In this document: piece after piece, positions 1 to 7,171 of the stretch
How positions within the stretch are numbered: the first letter of the stretch is position 1
Layout of the letters: every line of letters begins with the position of its first letter
Source of the DNA: Acidobacteriota bacterium
GTDB lineage: Bacteria > Actinomycetota > Acidimicrobiia > Spongiisociales > UBA5794
Assembly: GCA_022562055.1 (NCBI GenBank)
Contig: JADFQA010000034.1
Span: forward strand, 1 to 33,646
DNA length: 33,646 nucleotides
Direction of reading: 5' to 3'
Position numbers and translations under genes: made by a program
Notes under the pieces: model-generated
The model's database searches: none
What the model was told of the DNA's origin: nothing
What the model saw: the letters and a program-made list of their open reading frames with translations, nothing else

Positions 1-355
1 GTCCAGCTCGGCCCGACGCATTCATACACATCGGGACCCCAAATCCGGGTCCGTTTACTAGGGCGAACAGGTCACCACCTAGTCCGCAGGTCGTCGGAAG
101 AACAACCCCTAGTACGGCGTTGGCGGAGATAGCCGCGTCGATGGCGGATCCGCCAGCCCGCATGGTGTCGATGGCGGCCTCTGTTGCCAGGAAGTGCGGC
201 GTGACGGCGGCCGTTGTTCCCGCCCCACCTTCTTGTTCTGGCGTCCTGACACGGCACCCAACGTGCGGTGTCAGGACGCCAGAACGGACCGCGGCCGTTT
301 TACCTGTGCCCCGTGATGTGAGCGTGGCACTGGTGTCACGCGGGTTGAAGGTCAT
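1..355 (-). CDS. ggt: gamma-glutamyltransferase-like protein, N-terminal part (runs off left edge)
   Basis: The minus-strand frame is open from the ATG at 355-353 to the window edge. After about 50 unrecognised residues it reads TPHFLATEAAIDTMRAGGSA, then IDAAISANAVLGVVLP and CGLGGDLFALV. This is the conserved N-terminal block of the gamma-glutamyltranspeptidase (Ntn-hydrolase) family, in which the A(S/T)EA...RAGGNAVDAA...LGVV.P..(S/C)G.GGD segment precedes the autocatalytic Thr, which would lie outside the window. Family members cleave gamma-glutamyl bonds (glutathione and similar compounds), often in the envelope. No signal peptide is visible. The start codon overlaps the stop of the upstream gene as ATGA (355-352), with GGAG 11 bases upstream. 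The leading ~50 residues are unusual and contain a long perfect hairpin (235-285). No other start codon exists between that hairpin and the conserved block. Gene symbol and substrate are family-level only. Confidence 0.72.
   Translation of the reverse strand, partial: MTFNPRDTSATLTSRGTGKTAAVRSGVLTPHVGCRVRTPEQEGGAGTTAAVTPHFLATEAAIDTMRAGGSAIDAAISANAVLGVVLPTTCGLGGDLFALVNGPGFGVPMCMNASGRAG
235..285. repeat. perfect 18-bp inverted repeat inside the 5' end of the ggt-like gene
   Basis: Arms 235-252 and 268-285 are exact reverse complements, and the core arm begins TTCTGGCGTCCTGACAC at 236. The 15-base spacer can add 4 more pairs (254-257 with 263-266) around a 5-base loop. There is no T-run after either side, so it is not a classical intrinsic terminator. 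It lies about 70 bases into the ggt-like reading frame, before the conserved domain begins. It could be a palindromic repeat element, a translational control hairpin or an operator. Confidence 0.7.
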
Positions 356-1065
356 TCGGTGAGTTGCTCCAAGCGACGGTTTAGAGCGTCGAGAATGGCC
401 TTGACCGCTGCACTCGTGCTGTCACCCTGTTCGATGGCAGAACCCACTGCCACCTCTTCGCTGTGGCGGTCGTTCGAACCAACCACGACCGCGATCATTA
501 TCTTGCGCATACCGACGCTTGCCGGCCCGATGCCGTCGAGCGCCATGGCCGGGGCGCGAGGAAACGACGACTGGATCGCTTCGAGCGTTGCCTCGCCGAT
601 CAATCGCAGCCGCGCCGACTCTGCGATCGGTCCCGCGGCGACACCGACATGCTCCTCTTCCTTGTACGAGAGTTTGACGGTGATGGTCGTCCGTGCGCCT
701 TCTGGCTCTTCGACGACCTCGACGAGCGCAGGACGTTGACGCGCATCGAGGGTGCTGTTCGGGGCGTTGATCTGAACCACCGAAACGACACGCCGGTCAA
801 TTGATTCACCGAATTTCGCCATGACGAGTGACTGGACGTCACGAACTACCTGTTTGGCGGTACGGTCAGGCGCTGCCAAGACATGCACTTCAACAATCTT
901 GTTTCCGTCGCGTACGACGCGCACCGCGTCGACGGAGTCGAGCCGCGTCAGCGACTCTTCTATCTCCCGCACCTGCACGTGTACCCGCTTTCCGACTGCG
1001 TGACTCCGCAGCGTAGTCGTTCTGTGTCTCGTTGTGTTCGCAGAGAGCAACGCGTTCTGTGGCAA
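352..1065 (-). CDS. conserved hypothetical protein (two-domain, actinobacterial)
   Basis: This encodes 237 residues in an open frame that ends in ATGA overlap with the ggt-like gene. I do not recognise a named family with certainty. Residues ~31-97 (REIEESLTRLDSVDAVRVVR, then a VEVHVLAA strand and QVVRDVQSLVMAKFG) read like a small alpha/beta domain that measures pairs of strands and helices. Residues ~115-235 form a second alternating domain ending in a helix, AVKAILDALNRRLEQL. There is no signal peptide, membrane segment or catalytic motif. The first ~25 residues are basic and poorly structured, so translation may really begin at a downstream GTG near VGKRVHVQV. Its job is unknown; coupling to the ggt-like gene suggests co-expression only. 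Confidence 0.6.
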   Translation of the reverse strand: MPQNALLSANTTRHRTTTLRSHAVGKRVHVQVREIEESLTRLDSVDAVRVVRDGNKIVEVHVLAAPDRTAKQVVRDVQSLVMAKFGESIDRRVVSVVQINAPNSTLDARQRPALVEVVEEPEGARTTITVKLSYKEEEHVGVAAGPIAESARLRLIGEATLEAIQSSFPRAPAMALDGIGPASVGMRKIMIAVVVGSNDRHSEEVAVGSAIEQGDSTSAAVKAILDALNRRLEQLTE

Positions 1066-1370
1066 CCGACCACTGATCGCGACGACACTTGGAGCAACGC
1101 ACCAATCGGTCCTTGCGTGTACGGCTATCCCTTCATAGTCTGGTGAAGTCGCCGAGAGGTGATATGACCATCCGGGGTTGAGGACCGAACGGAGCTTCCG
1201 TTAAGTGGGGTTGGTCGTGCACGTAAACAACAGAAAATTTTCCTCCTCGTACGAGGTGGAAACCAAGGGTGACGCCCAGATCCGTTCCGACCGAACACCA
1301 AGCGTAGCGATTGACCCAGTACCGGCGGCGATGTCGGTGGTGAGAAAGTTCGCAAAAGGGTTGATGTTTA
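1066..1370. other. intergenic region before the HD-GYP pair
   Basis: About 300 bases lie between the divergent hypothetical gene and the small ORF at 1371. No supportable protein-coding gene is seen on either strand. It holds a perfect 6-bp stem with a 3-base loop (AACGGA-GCT-TCCGTT, 1188-1202) and the larger palindrome at 1239-1262. It should contain promoters for both directions, but I cannot assign -10/-35 elements with confidence. Confidence 0.5.
1239..1262. promoter_or_regulatory. 24-base near-perfect palindrome, candidate operator
   Basis: The centre CCTCGTACGAGG (1245-1256) is a perfect 12-base palindrome. After one mismatch on each side, TTTCC (1239-1243) pairs with GGAAA (1258-1262). 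With a central dyad and no loop it resembles a binding site for a dimeric regulator rather than an RNA hairpin. It sits ~110 bases upstream of the small ORF and ~245 bases upstream of the first HD-GYP gene. The regulator is unknown. Confidence 0.5.
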
Positions 1371-1460
1371 GTGAAAAGTCAGATAGCAAGAATCGCACTG
1401 GCCGCTGGTGCATTCGCAACTGCAATGGTCGTGGGAGTGGCTAACTTCCGCGTTGGCTAA
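1371..1460 (+). CDS. possible 29-residue membrane peptide
   Basis: A GTG start at 1371 follows AAAAGGG about 10 bases upstream, and the frame ends at TAA 1458-1460. The product begins VKSQIARIALAAGAFATAMV: two positive residues, one uninterrupted hydrophobic stretch (residues ~6-23), then NFRVG. That is the layout of a single-span small membrane protein with a positive N-terminus. It lies 47 bases upstream of the first HD-GYP gene and reads in the same direction, so it could be the first gene of that operon or a leader peptide. I recognise no family, and length alone does not prove that it is translated. Confidence 0.4.
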   Translation: MKSQIARIALAAGAFATAMVVGVANFRVG

Positions 1461-1507
1461 GTAACCGTCTCGGAACGGTACTGGGCGTCCCAATCAATGG
1501 ACTAGTA

Positions 1508-2860
1508 GTGTTAGTGATCGACCCTCTTAGACAGCGACGGCTTCGGATCCGCTACGCAATCGCGCTCGGCGTTGCGGGTCTTCTTGTACTTTTTACTCTG
1601 TTTCTGGTCGGTGGCGTCCCCACGGCCCAAAGCTGGGGTCTGTGGATGCTCTTCGCTCCGGTGTATCTATACCTTGAATGGAATGCGCTGGAGGTCAATG
1701 ATCGCTTAATCGCGTCACCAGGCGTCATGATCGCAATGACCGCTGCGTTGGCGATCGGCCCAGAAGACGCTTTGGTGTTGGTGCCTCTCATGGTTGCGAT
1801 CGGACCCATTGCTCCAACAGATGTTCGCTTGCGGCGATGGTTCCAGCCGATTGTCAACTTCGGACAGTTGACGATTTCAGCAGCAGTGATGGTCACAATT
1901 CTCGCGATTTGGCTCCCCGAATACCCCCTTGAGCGAACTGATCTGTGGCGCGTCGCGCTGGTCACAATTGCGGGGGCAGGGACGTACACTTTTATCAACT
2001 TCCAAGCGGTCACATTGATCGTGCGCAATGTGTTTGGCCGCCGAGATGTGCGGCCCTGGTCCAATCTGCCAAGTATCGTGACGCCAGCGCTGGGGATGGG
2101 TTTTGTCGGCGGTCTTCTCGGTGCGGCCTACCACCTCGCAGGGAACGGGATTCTTCCCCTGATCGTGATCGTGTTCTTCGTCGGGCACATGACGTTTGCG
2201 TCGTACGCGCAGCTTCGCGAGGCGCAGGAGTCCACCTTGAGAGGTTTCATCAAGGCCCTGGAGGCAAAGGACCTCTACACGCGTGGGCACACCGAACGAG
2301 TCGCGTATTTTTCCGAACTCATCGGGCAGAAAATGGGCTTTAACGGGACTCGGTTGGAGGGTCTGAGGTGGGCTGCGCTGATCCACGATGTCGGGAAGCT
2401 TGCCGTGCCCCGCGACTTGATTCGTAAGAATGCCCGGCTCACCCGGGAGGAATACGCCCAGATGCAAGAGCATGTGCATCTGGTGGAAGACCTGTTGGCG
2501 GCCGTCGACTTCCTCCAGCCGATGGTCGTCTTCGCATCGAACCATCACGCCCACTTTGATGGCGCCGGCTACATCGGCTCACACGAGCACGATGTTGGGA
2601 ATCTGCCAATGGAGGCCCGGATCCTGGCTGTCGCGGACTCGTTCGACGCAATGACAAGCACCCGTTCGTATCGGGTGGCATTGTCGCAGCCGTACGCATT
2701 CGCCGAGCTGCGACGTAACGCTGGTTCGCAGTTTGACCCCGAGGTTGTAGAGGTTCTCATCGAGGTATTGACTTCGAGGGGCGAGGTGTACGGTTCTGTG
2801 GACATGGTGGACGATGACGAGGCGCGTCGCATTGCCGAGGAGGGGTGGACGAATGCCTAA
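1508..2860 (+). CDS. membrane-anchored HD-GYP domain phosphohydrolase (probable c-di-GMP phosphodiesterase)
   Basis: This encodes 450 residues from a GTG start. Residues ~14-235 hold about seven hydrophobic segments (a MASE-like membrane sensor region), followed by a cytoplasmic HD-GYP domain at ~245-435. Metal-binding and signature residues are visible: His261 in RGHTERV, HDVGK (293-297), His321 in EHVH, NHHAHFDGAGY (345-355) and ADSFDAMTS (376-384). The GYP signature reads GYI (354-356), a common tolerated variation but not canonical. HD-GYP proteins hydrolyse c-di-GMP to pGpG or GMP; here the input would be something sensed in or at the membrane. It overlaps the next HD gene by 8 bases, so the two are co-translated. 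A second GTG two codons downstream is an alternative start. Confidence 0.85.
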   Translation: MLVIDPLRQRRLRIRYAIALGVAGLLVLFTLFLVGGVPTAQSWGLWMLFAPVYLYLEWNALEVNDRLIASPGVMIAMTAALAIGPEDALVLVPLMVAIGPIAPTDVRLRRWFQPIVNFGQLTISAAVMVTILAIWLPEYPLERTDLWRVALVTIAGAGTYTFINFQAVTLIVRNVFGRRDVRPWSNLPSIVTPALGMGFVGGLLGAAYHLAGNGILPLIVIVFFVGHMTFASYAQLREAQESTLRGFIKALEAKDLYTRGHTERVAYFSELIGQKMGFNGTRLEGLRWAALIHDVGKLAVPRDLIRKNARLTREEYAQMQEHVHLVEDLLAAVDFLQPMVVFASNHHAHFDGAGYIGSHEHDVGNLPMEARILAVADSFDAMTSTRSYRVALSQPYAFAELRRNAGSQFDPEVVEVLIEVLTSRGEVYGSVDMVDDDEARRIAEEGWTNA

Positions 2861-4094
2861 AACTGCTTTCCGAACGTTGTCGGTTGCGACTTGGATCGCC
2901 ATGGTTGCCCTTGGCGTCGTGTTGTACCCGAGCGCAAAGGTGAGCCCGTTGTTGCTGGTCGCGTCGGCTGCGTTGTTGCTGGGTGCGCAGACCATCTCGG
3001 TGCCGGCACCGTCGGGGGGAACGGTGTACCTTGGGCTGAGTGTTGCTTCTGCAACGCCGATGCTCACACGCGATACGGTGTCGACGATCGTGATCTTTTC
3101 GGTCGGGATGGCGGGCGCCTGGATGGTGCTTACCATCCGTAGGTCCGAGGCCGTCGAGCGCGGCAGCGAGTTTGTTGCCGAGGTAGTCGCTCTAGGGGCA
3201 TTCGCACTGGCCTACCACGGTGTCGACGAGTGGCTTGTTGTATGGAACGGGTCGAGATCGCTCCAGGTAGGGGTGTCCATTCTTTCGGCAGGCCTCGCCT
3301 GGTACTTGGTGCGCGCGGCCCTGCGCTCTCTCACAGGTCTTGAGGAGGGCGATCTGTCGGTTCGATTTCTTTGGCTGCTGGCGCTGGAGGATTGGACCGT
3401 TGTAATTTCGCTGCTTGCCTCTGGAGCCATTTTTGGCTTTACGTTTCCATCTATGGGTTGGTGGGCGTTCCCTATCTCAGCGCTGCCGTACCTCTTTAGC
3501 CACTCCGCCTTTGTGCGATACCATCAGACTCGGGTCACCTACGGTCAGACGATCCGGGCGTTGGCTCAGATCCCTGAAGTGGCTGGACTTGCGCCCGGTG
3601 GGCATTCGTCGCGTACCGCAGACCTTGCCGTGTCGATCGCTCGGGAAATCGGCCTCCATCCTGACGATGTGACGCTGCTTGAGTACGCCGCGCTTATGCA
3701 CGACATCGGACGGATCACGCTAAACGAACCGGCGATTCTGCGCGCTGGATACACCGAAGAGGACATCGCCCAATGGGGTGCCCAGATCATTGCGGAGGCA
3801 CCGTATCTTGAGTATGTCGCTCAGGTCGTTGCGGTCCAGCACCATCCCTACCAGCATCACGGTGCAGCTACAGACGAGGACGTGCCGGTGTTGTCGAGGA
3901 TCATCAAGGTAGCGAGCGCGTACGACCACGCGACTCGCGAAGCAGGTTTTGCACCGATCGATGCAATGGACCAGATTCATCGCGGATCTGACTATGAATT
4001 CGACCCGAGAATTGCGGACTCGCTACACCGGGTCCTTGAGCACCGCGGTGTTCTCAACGGCCAAGATGGAACACCGTTGACGCCGCAGAGTTAA
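2853..4094 (+). CDS. membrane-anchored HD domain protein, divergent HD-GYP paralogue
   Basis: This encodes 413 residues. The ATG at 2853 is preferred because GAGGAGGGG lies 8-10 bases upstream, within the end of the previous gene, giving an ATGCCTAA stop-start overlap. Hydrophobic segments run through residues ~8-218. A cytoplasmic HD domain follows at ~230-400, with GGHSSRTADLA (249-259) and MHDIGRITL (282-290). The later QHHPYQHHGA keeps the paired histidines, but the Lys of HDxGK is Arg and the GYP loop is missing. It is probably a paralogue of its upstream neighbour with altered or lost activity, perhaps a regulatory partner or a different phosphohydrolase. A convergent gene follows. Confidence 0.8.
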   Translation: MPKTAFRTLSVATWIAMVALGVVLYPSAKVSPLLLVASAALLLGAQTISVPAPSGGTVYLGLSVASATPMLTRDTVSTIVIFSVGMAGAWMVLTIRRSEAVERGSEFVAEVVALGAFALAYHGVDEWLVVWNGSRSLQVGVSILSAGLAWYLVRAALRSLTGLEEGDLSVRFLWLLALEDWTVVISLLASGAIFGFTFPSMGWWAFPISALPYLFSHSAFVRYHQTRVTYGQTIRALAQIPEVAGLAPGGHSSRTADLAVSIAREIGLHPDDVTLLEYAALMHDIGRITLNEPAILRAGYTEEDIAQWGAQIIAEAPYLEYVAQVVAVQHHPYQHHGAATDEDVPVLSRIIKVASAYDHATREAGFAPIDAMDQIHRGSDYEFDPRIADSLHRVLEHRGVLNGQDGTPLTPQS

Positions 4095-4114
4095 TGTCCG
4101 GAGCGCTTGTAGCT

Positions 4115-4153
4115 CAGGTCGACCTGCTGACGACAAGGTCGCAGTTCCGACCT
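4115..4153. terminator. hairpin cluster between convergent genes, candidate terminator
   Basis: CAGGTCGACCTG (4115-4126) is a perfect palindrome. Directly after it AGGTCG (4136-4141) pairs with CGACCT (4148-4153) around a 6-base loop. The two share the AGGTCG arm sequence, so alternative pairings are possible. The position, between the HD gene stop (4094) and the end of the opposing DUF5317 gene (4196), fits a bidirectional terminator, but no T-tract follows. Confidence 0.35.
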
Positions 4154-4195
4154 CGCACAGGACCCGTATTGGTCAACCTACCGTCTTGCGAATCC

Positions 4196-4756
4196 TCACG
4201 ATCTGGCGGCCGACCCCGGTGGAGTTCGCGCTCCTTTTCTGAAGAGGCGGGCAGGCTGGCGGATGTGGTGCTCGATCAGCGTTCCGAGACCAATCGCGAA
4301 AAAAATATCACCCAGCGAAATGACGTTTCCTGGCATTGGCAAGACGTCAGCGAGAAACGGCAGGCGTGTCGAGGTATCGAGTAGTACGTGCTTGGCGCCG
4401 AGCGGTAGCGAGAAGGTTCCCCCTGCGAGCTCGACTGCTTCGGGTAACACCGGCATGCCCCCGTTGACGGCGATGACAGTGAAATTCATCAGTAGTCCCA
4501 CCCCGGTCATCCACATACCGGGCGCTGTCCAGTTGGCTGCAACCAGGCCCAAGAGCACGACGTAGCTGGTGAGCACCAGAATCCGTGCGAGCAGCCGCTG
4601 GTCAGAGTCCAGGACGCTGGCGGCTATCTGCATGCCAAACCCGACAAAAAGCAGCCACCACCCCCGTATAAACATGTCCGTAAAATTGCCAAGGTTGCCT
4701 CCGCGCAACAACGCGATCGCAACCGGAACAATGAGTACGAACACCAGCAACAGCAT
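4196..4756 (-). CDS. DUF5317 family membrane protein
   Basis: This encodes 186 residues. Hydrophobic helices run at ~2-20, 28-48, 56-75, 80-98 and near 145-160. The core motifs NGGMPVLPEAVELAG, GAKHVLLDTSTRLPFLADVL and ISLGDIFFAIGLG match my memory of DUF5317, a multi-pass family common in actinobacteria and some Firmicutes, with function unknown. The tail after residue 165 is basic and disordered, which fits a cytoplasmic end. It is transcribed away from the crotonase gene (shared upstream region 4757-4946) and towards the HD pair. There is no operon partner. Confidence 0.75.
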   Translation of the reverse strand: MLLLVFVLIVPVAIALLRGGNLGNFTDMFIRGWWLLFVGFGMQIAASVLDSDQRLLARILVLTSYVVLLGLVAANWTAPGMWMTGVGLLMNFTVIAVNGGMPVLPEAVELAGGTFSLPLGAKHVLLDTSTRLPFLADVLPMPGNVISLGDIFFAIGLGTLIEHHIRQPARLFRKGARTPPGSAARS

Positions 4757-4946
4757 GAGTAAGAGAGTAGTGCACCGCTGGCGAAGTGCATCTGAGCGCC
4801 GTTGACCAACTGGCTGCCTGTGAGGGCTGGTTCGCCGTCGGGCGGGGTCTCTACGCTATTTGAAGTACGTCTCGCCTGCGCTCGTGTTGAAGCGGGCAAG
4901 CGACGTGGACCCGCTGGGTCGGCTACCGTCACTCGTGGAGGTACCC

Positions 4947-5714
4947 GTGGTCCGTTACGAAAGTGGCGGTGGTCGTTGCACGATCACTATTGACGATCCT
5001 GATCGGCACAACCCGATGTCGGCAGAGGTCATGGTCGACCTTGTCGGTGCGGTCCGAAGGGCTGCCGACGACGGCGACGTGCGGGTGATCGTGATAACGG
5101 GTGCCGGTGACAAGAGTTTTTCTGCCGGAGGTGATCTTGCTGGCGGGTTCGTCGACACTCCGCTCACCGGTCATGAAGGACGCGGTGCGTTGGTGGCGCT
5201 TTTTCGGAGTCTTCGGCGGTGTGGGAAACCAACGATTGCCCGGGTAAATGGCCATGCCTTGGGCGGAGGTTTCGGGCTTGCTGCCGCGTGTGACATCACG
5301 ATCGCCTCGGAGCGTGCAACCTTTGGGACCCCGGAGGTGAACATCGGTCTGTGGCCCATGATGATTTCTGCCGTCCTCAAACCACTCGTGCCTCGCAAGG
5401 CGCTGCTAGACATGATGATGACCGGTCGCCGGTTTAGCGCTGACGAAGCGTTGCAGATGGGCATTGCGACGCGGGTCGTTCCGCACGAGGAGCTTGATCA
5501 CGAAGTGGACAAAACCGTTGATGCCCTGCTTGCAGTGAGTCCGTCGGTGTTGGCTCTCGGCAAGGATTCCTTTTACGCCTTTGCGGATGTGGGGTTCGAT
5601 GCGGCTCTTGACTCTCTCCATATCGGCTTAACAGCATTGGCAACGACCGATGATGCCCAAGAAGGAGTTCGCGCGTTTGTCGAGAAACGCAGCCCCGAGT
5701 GGCGGGGTACGTGA
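4947..5714 (+). CDS. enoyl-CoA hydratase/isomerase family (crotonase fold) protein
   Basis: This encodes 255 residues from the GTG at 4947, chosen because GGAGG ends 5 bases upstream and the length then matches the usual ~255-260. The frame is open further up to an ATG at 4860, but those residues are not family-like. The oxyanion-hole segments are FSAGGDLAGG and ALGGGFGLAAACD, followed by FGTPEVNIGLWPMM. In classical enoyl-CoA hydratase two glutamates activate water. The second is present (PEV), but the first, expected in GGGCELA-type sequences, is replaced by Gly in GGGFGLA. That points to an isomerase-, hydrolase- or hydratase-like crotonase of unknown substrate rather than a canonical hydratase. 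It acts on acyl-CoA thioesters in the cytoplasm. Confidence 0.85.
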   Translation: MVRYESGGGRCTITIDDPDRHNPMSAEVMVDLVGAVRRAADDGDVRVIVITGAGDKSFSAGGDLAGGFVDTPLTGHEGRGALVALFRSLRRCGKPTIARVNGHALGGGFGLAAACDITIASERATFGTPEVNIGLWPMMISAVLKPLVPRKALLDMMMTGRRFSADEALQMGIATRVVPHEELDHEVDKTVDALLAVSPSVLALGKDSFYAFADVGFDAALDSLHIGLTALATTDDAQEGVRAFVEKRSPEWRGT

Positions 5715-6258
5715 ATGCGAGTTGAGGCGGACATGCCGGCACGGGTGTGGAAGCTCGTCGTGCCGATGTATCGCCGCTGTCTCGGTCGGGGTCGGCAGCT
5801 TCGCCGTCGAGGACAATCGTTATGAGCTGGTCGAAACGCTGTTCTCCCTCGCTCGGAGTGAACCAATTCGTCAGTTCAAGAGAAACGGAACCGTGCAGCG
5901 CTGCCCAGAAGATTCGTGACAAATCTGCTGGATTCGACTTTCTGAACTGGCCCTCTTCTTGCGCTTCTACAAACAACTCAGCAACGATTGTTTGCAGTCG
6001 GCGGGCGTCATCTCGATCGTCGGGCGATGGCAGCAGTTCTCGGACCCTGGGACCGTACATGAGTTCGTACAGGTGCGGGGATGCCACCGCAAAATCTCGG
6101 CAGGCGACGCCGAAGTATCTGGAGGCCGCGAAAATCAGAAAAGCAGCAACCCACACGCACTCCATGATCCTCGTCACCTCGTTCGTGCCCCCTACCGCCT
6201 GAAGATTTGCCCAGTCGTGATACGTGTGGGTCCGCGGACGCAAAACCGTCCGTGCCAT
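5434..6258 (-). pseudogene. TetR-type regulator remnant, ligand-binding domain only
   Basis: Residues ~46-152 (ASRYFGVACRDFAVASPHLY, YGPRVRELL, IVAELFVEAQEEGQF, LSRIFWAALHGSVSLEL, LITIVLDG) match the C-terminal domain of TetR-family repressors. The N-terminal helix-turn-helix that should occupy the first ~50 residues is absent: residues 1-45 do not resemble one, and only 18 bases separate the start from the neighbouring gene. The original stop also seems lost, because the frame continues ~125 residues antisense into the crotonase gene with no family similarity. Gene decay is the simplest reading. The alternative is a DNA-binding-deficient protein, real C-terminus near 5780, that acts by hetero-dimerising. 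Confidence 0.55.
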
Positions 6259-6276
6259 CGTTCCCAGAGGGAGGGA

Positions 6277-6891
6277 TCAGGGACCGATGACCGGTGCGAG
6301 CAGTCGATCGATGTCTGATTCGGCGAGTTGGCCGAACACCGTTTCGACGATGATGCCCTCGCTCGAAATGATGTATGTTGCCGGCATCCCGACGGGTGGG
6401 TAAGTGTTCGCCACGATGTCACGCGTGTCGTAGGCGATCGGGTAGCTGATGCCGATCTCCTCGATGAAGGCTTGTGCCTCGCCGAGATCGTCGTTCACAG
6501 CGACACCGAGGAACATCACGCCGGGGTACCGGGCGAACGCTGCGTCGATATCGGGCATTTCGGCTCTGCACGGACCGCACCATGAGGCCCATAAATTGAG
6601 GAACACTGGCCGTCCATCTGTCTCAAGGAAATCGTAGAGATTGAAGAGATCTCCGTTGGCTAGGACAAGTTCGAAATTTGGTGCGACGTTTTCGTCACCC
6701 CCGATGTCGGGTGCGAGGTCCTCCAGGGTCCGAATGGTGATGTTGGGGTTGATCTCCACATCGATCGTCACCGGCGCGACCGACACGGTGTCTCTCGACT
6801 GAACCATGGCAAACGCCATCAGCGCTAACGCCGCCACACCAACGACCACGAGCAACAGCGTCTTGCGTTTTGCGGATTCGGCGGGGTTCAC
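6277..6891 (-). CDS. TlpA/ResA-like membrane-anchored thiol-disulfide oxidoreductase
   Basis: This encodes 204 residues. A short positive N-terminus and one hydrophobic helix (~11-30) anchor or export the protein, with no lipobox. The thioredoxin-like domain spans ~68-200: APNFELVLANGD opening, FLNLWASWCGPCRAEMP with the CxxC at Cys105/Cys108, and a cis-Pro in VGMPATYII. This is the AhpC-TSA/Redoxin layout of TlpA, ResA and CcmG, which reduce disulfides in cytochrome c maturation or refold exported proteins outside the membrane. No cytochrome biogenesis gene is next to it. The neighbour downstream is the TetR remnant, and upstream lies the divergent signalling gene. Confidence 0.85.
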   Translation of the reverse strand: MNPAESAKRKTLLLVVVGVAALALMAFAMVQSRDTVSVAPVTIDVEINPNITIRTLEDLAPDIGGDENVAPNFELVLANGDLFNLYDFLETDGRPVFLNLWASWCGPCRAEMPDIDAAFARYPGVMFLGVAVNDDLGEAQAFIEEIGISYPIAYDTRDIVANTYPPVGMPATYIISSEGIIVETVFGQLAESDIDRLLAPVIGP

Positions 6892-7171
6892 GGAGATTTG
6901 CTTTCGGAGTGTCAGACGTAGCGTATCGCTCCCTGTGGCTTATCCCGAAATGTCTCTCGATTTCTCCAGGGCTGGCCGTTCGTCTGATCGTTGGGATCGG
7001 CAGGACTCGGTGCGGGCCACACATCCTCCATCGGTTTTGAGGAGTTTCGGACCGTCTTCAAACTAGTCCAGGAGATGAAAAAAGATCTCACTTGCGGTCC
7101 TATTGTGCCGACGGTACAGAGATGGCGCCCGCAAGCCGGGCGTACGACGCCGCCTATTACACGAGGTCGTC

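Noticed and set aside
1205-1444. 79-codon open frame containing the 24-base palindrome
   Set aside because: Composition is not protein-like and it overlaps the better 29-codon frame with its own ribosome site. No family signature.
1300-1500. c-di-GMP riboswitch ahead of the HD-GYP gene
   Set aside because: The conserved GEMM core and tetraloop-receptor segments are not present.
4096-4165. tRNA-like string (TAGCTCAGG ... GGTCGCAGTTC) between convergent genes
   Set aside because: No acceptor stem of 7 pairs, no anticodon stem, and the T-arm-like loop has 6 bases. The likeness is explained by AGGTCG palindromes.
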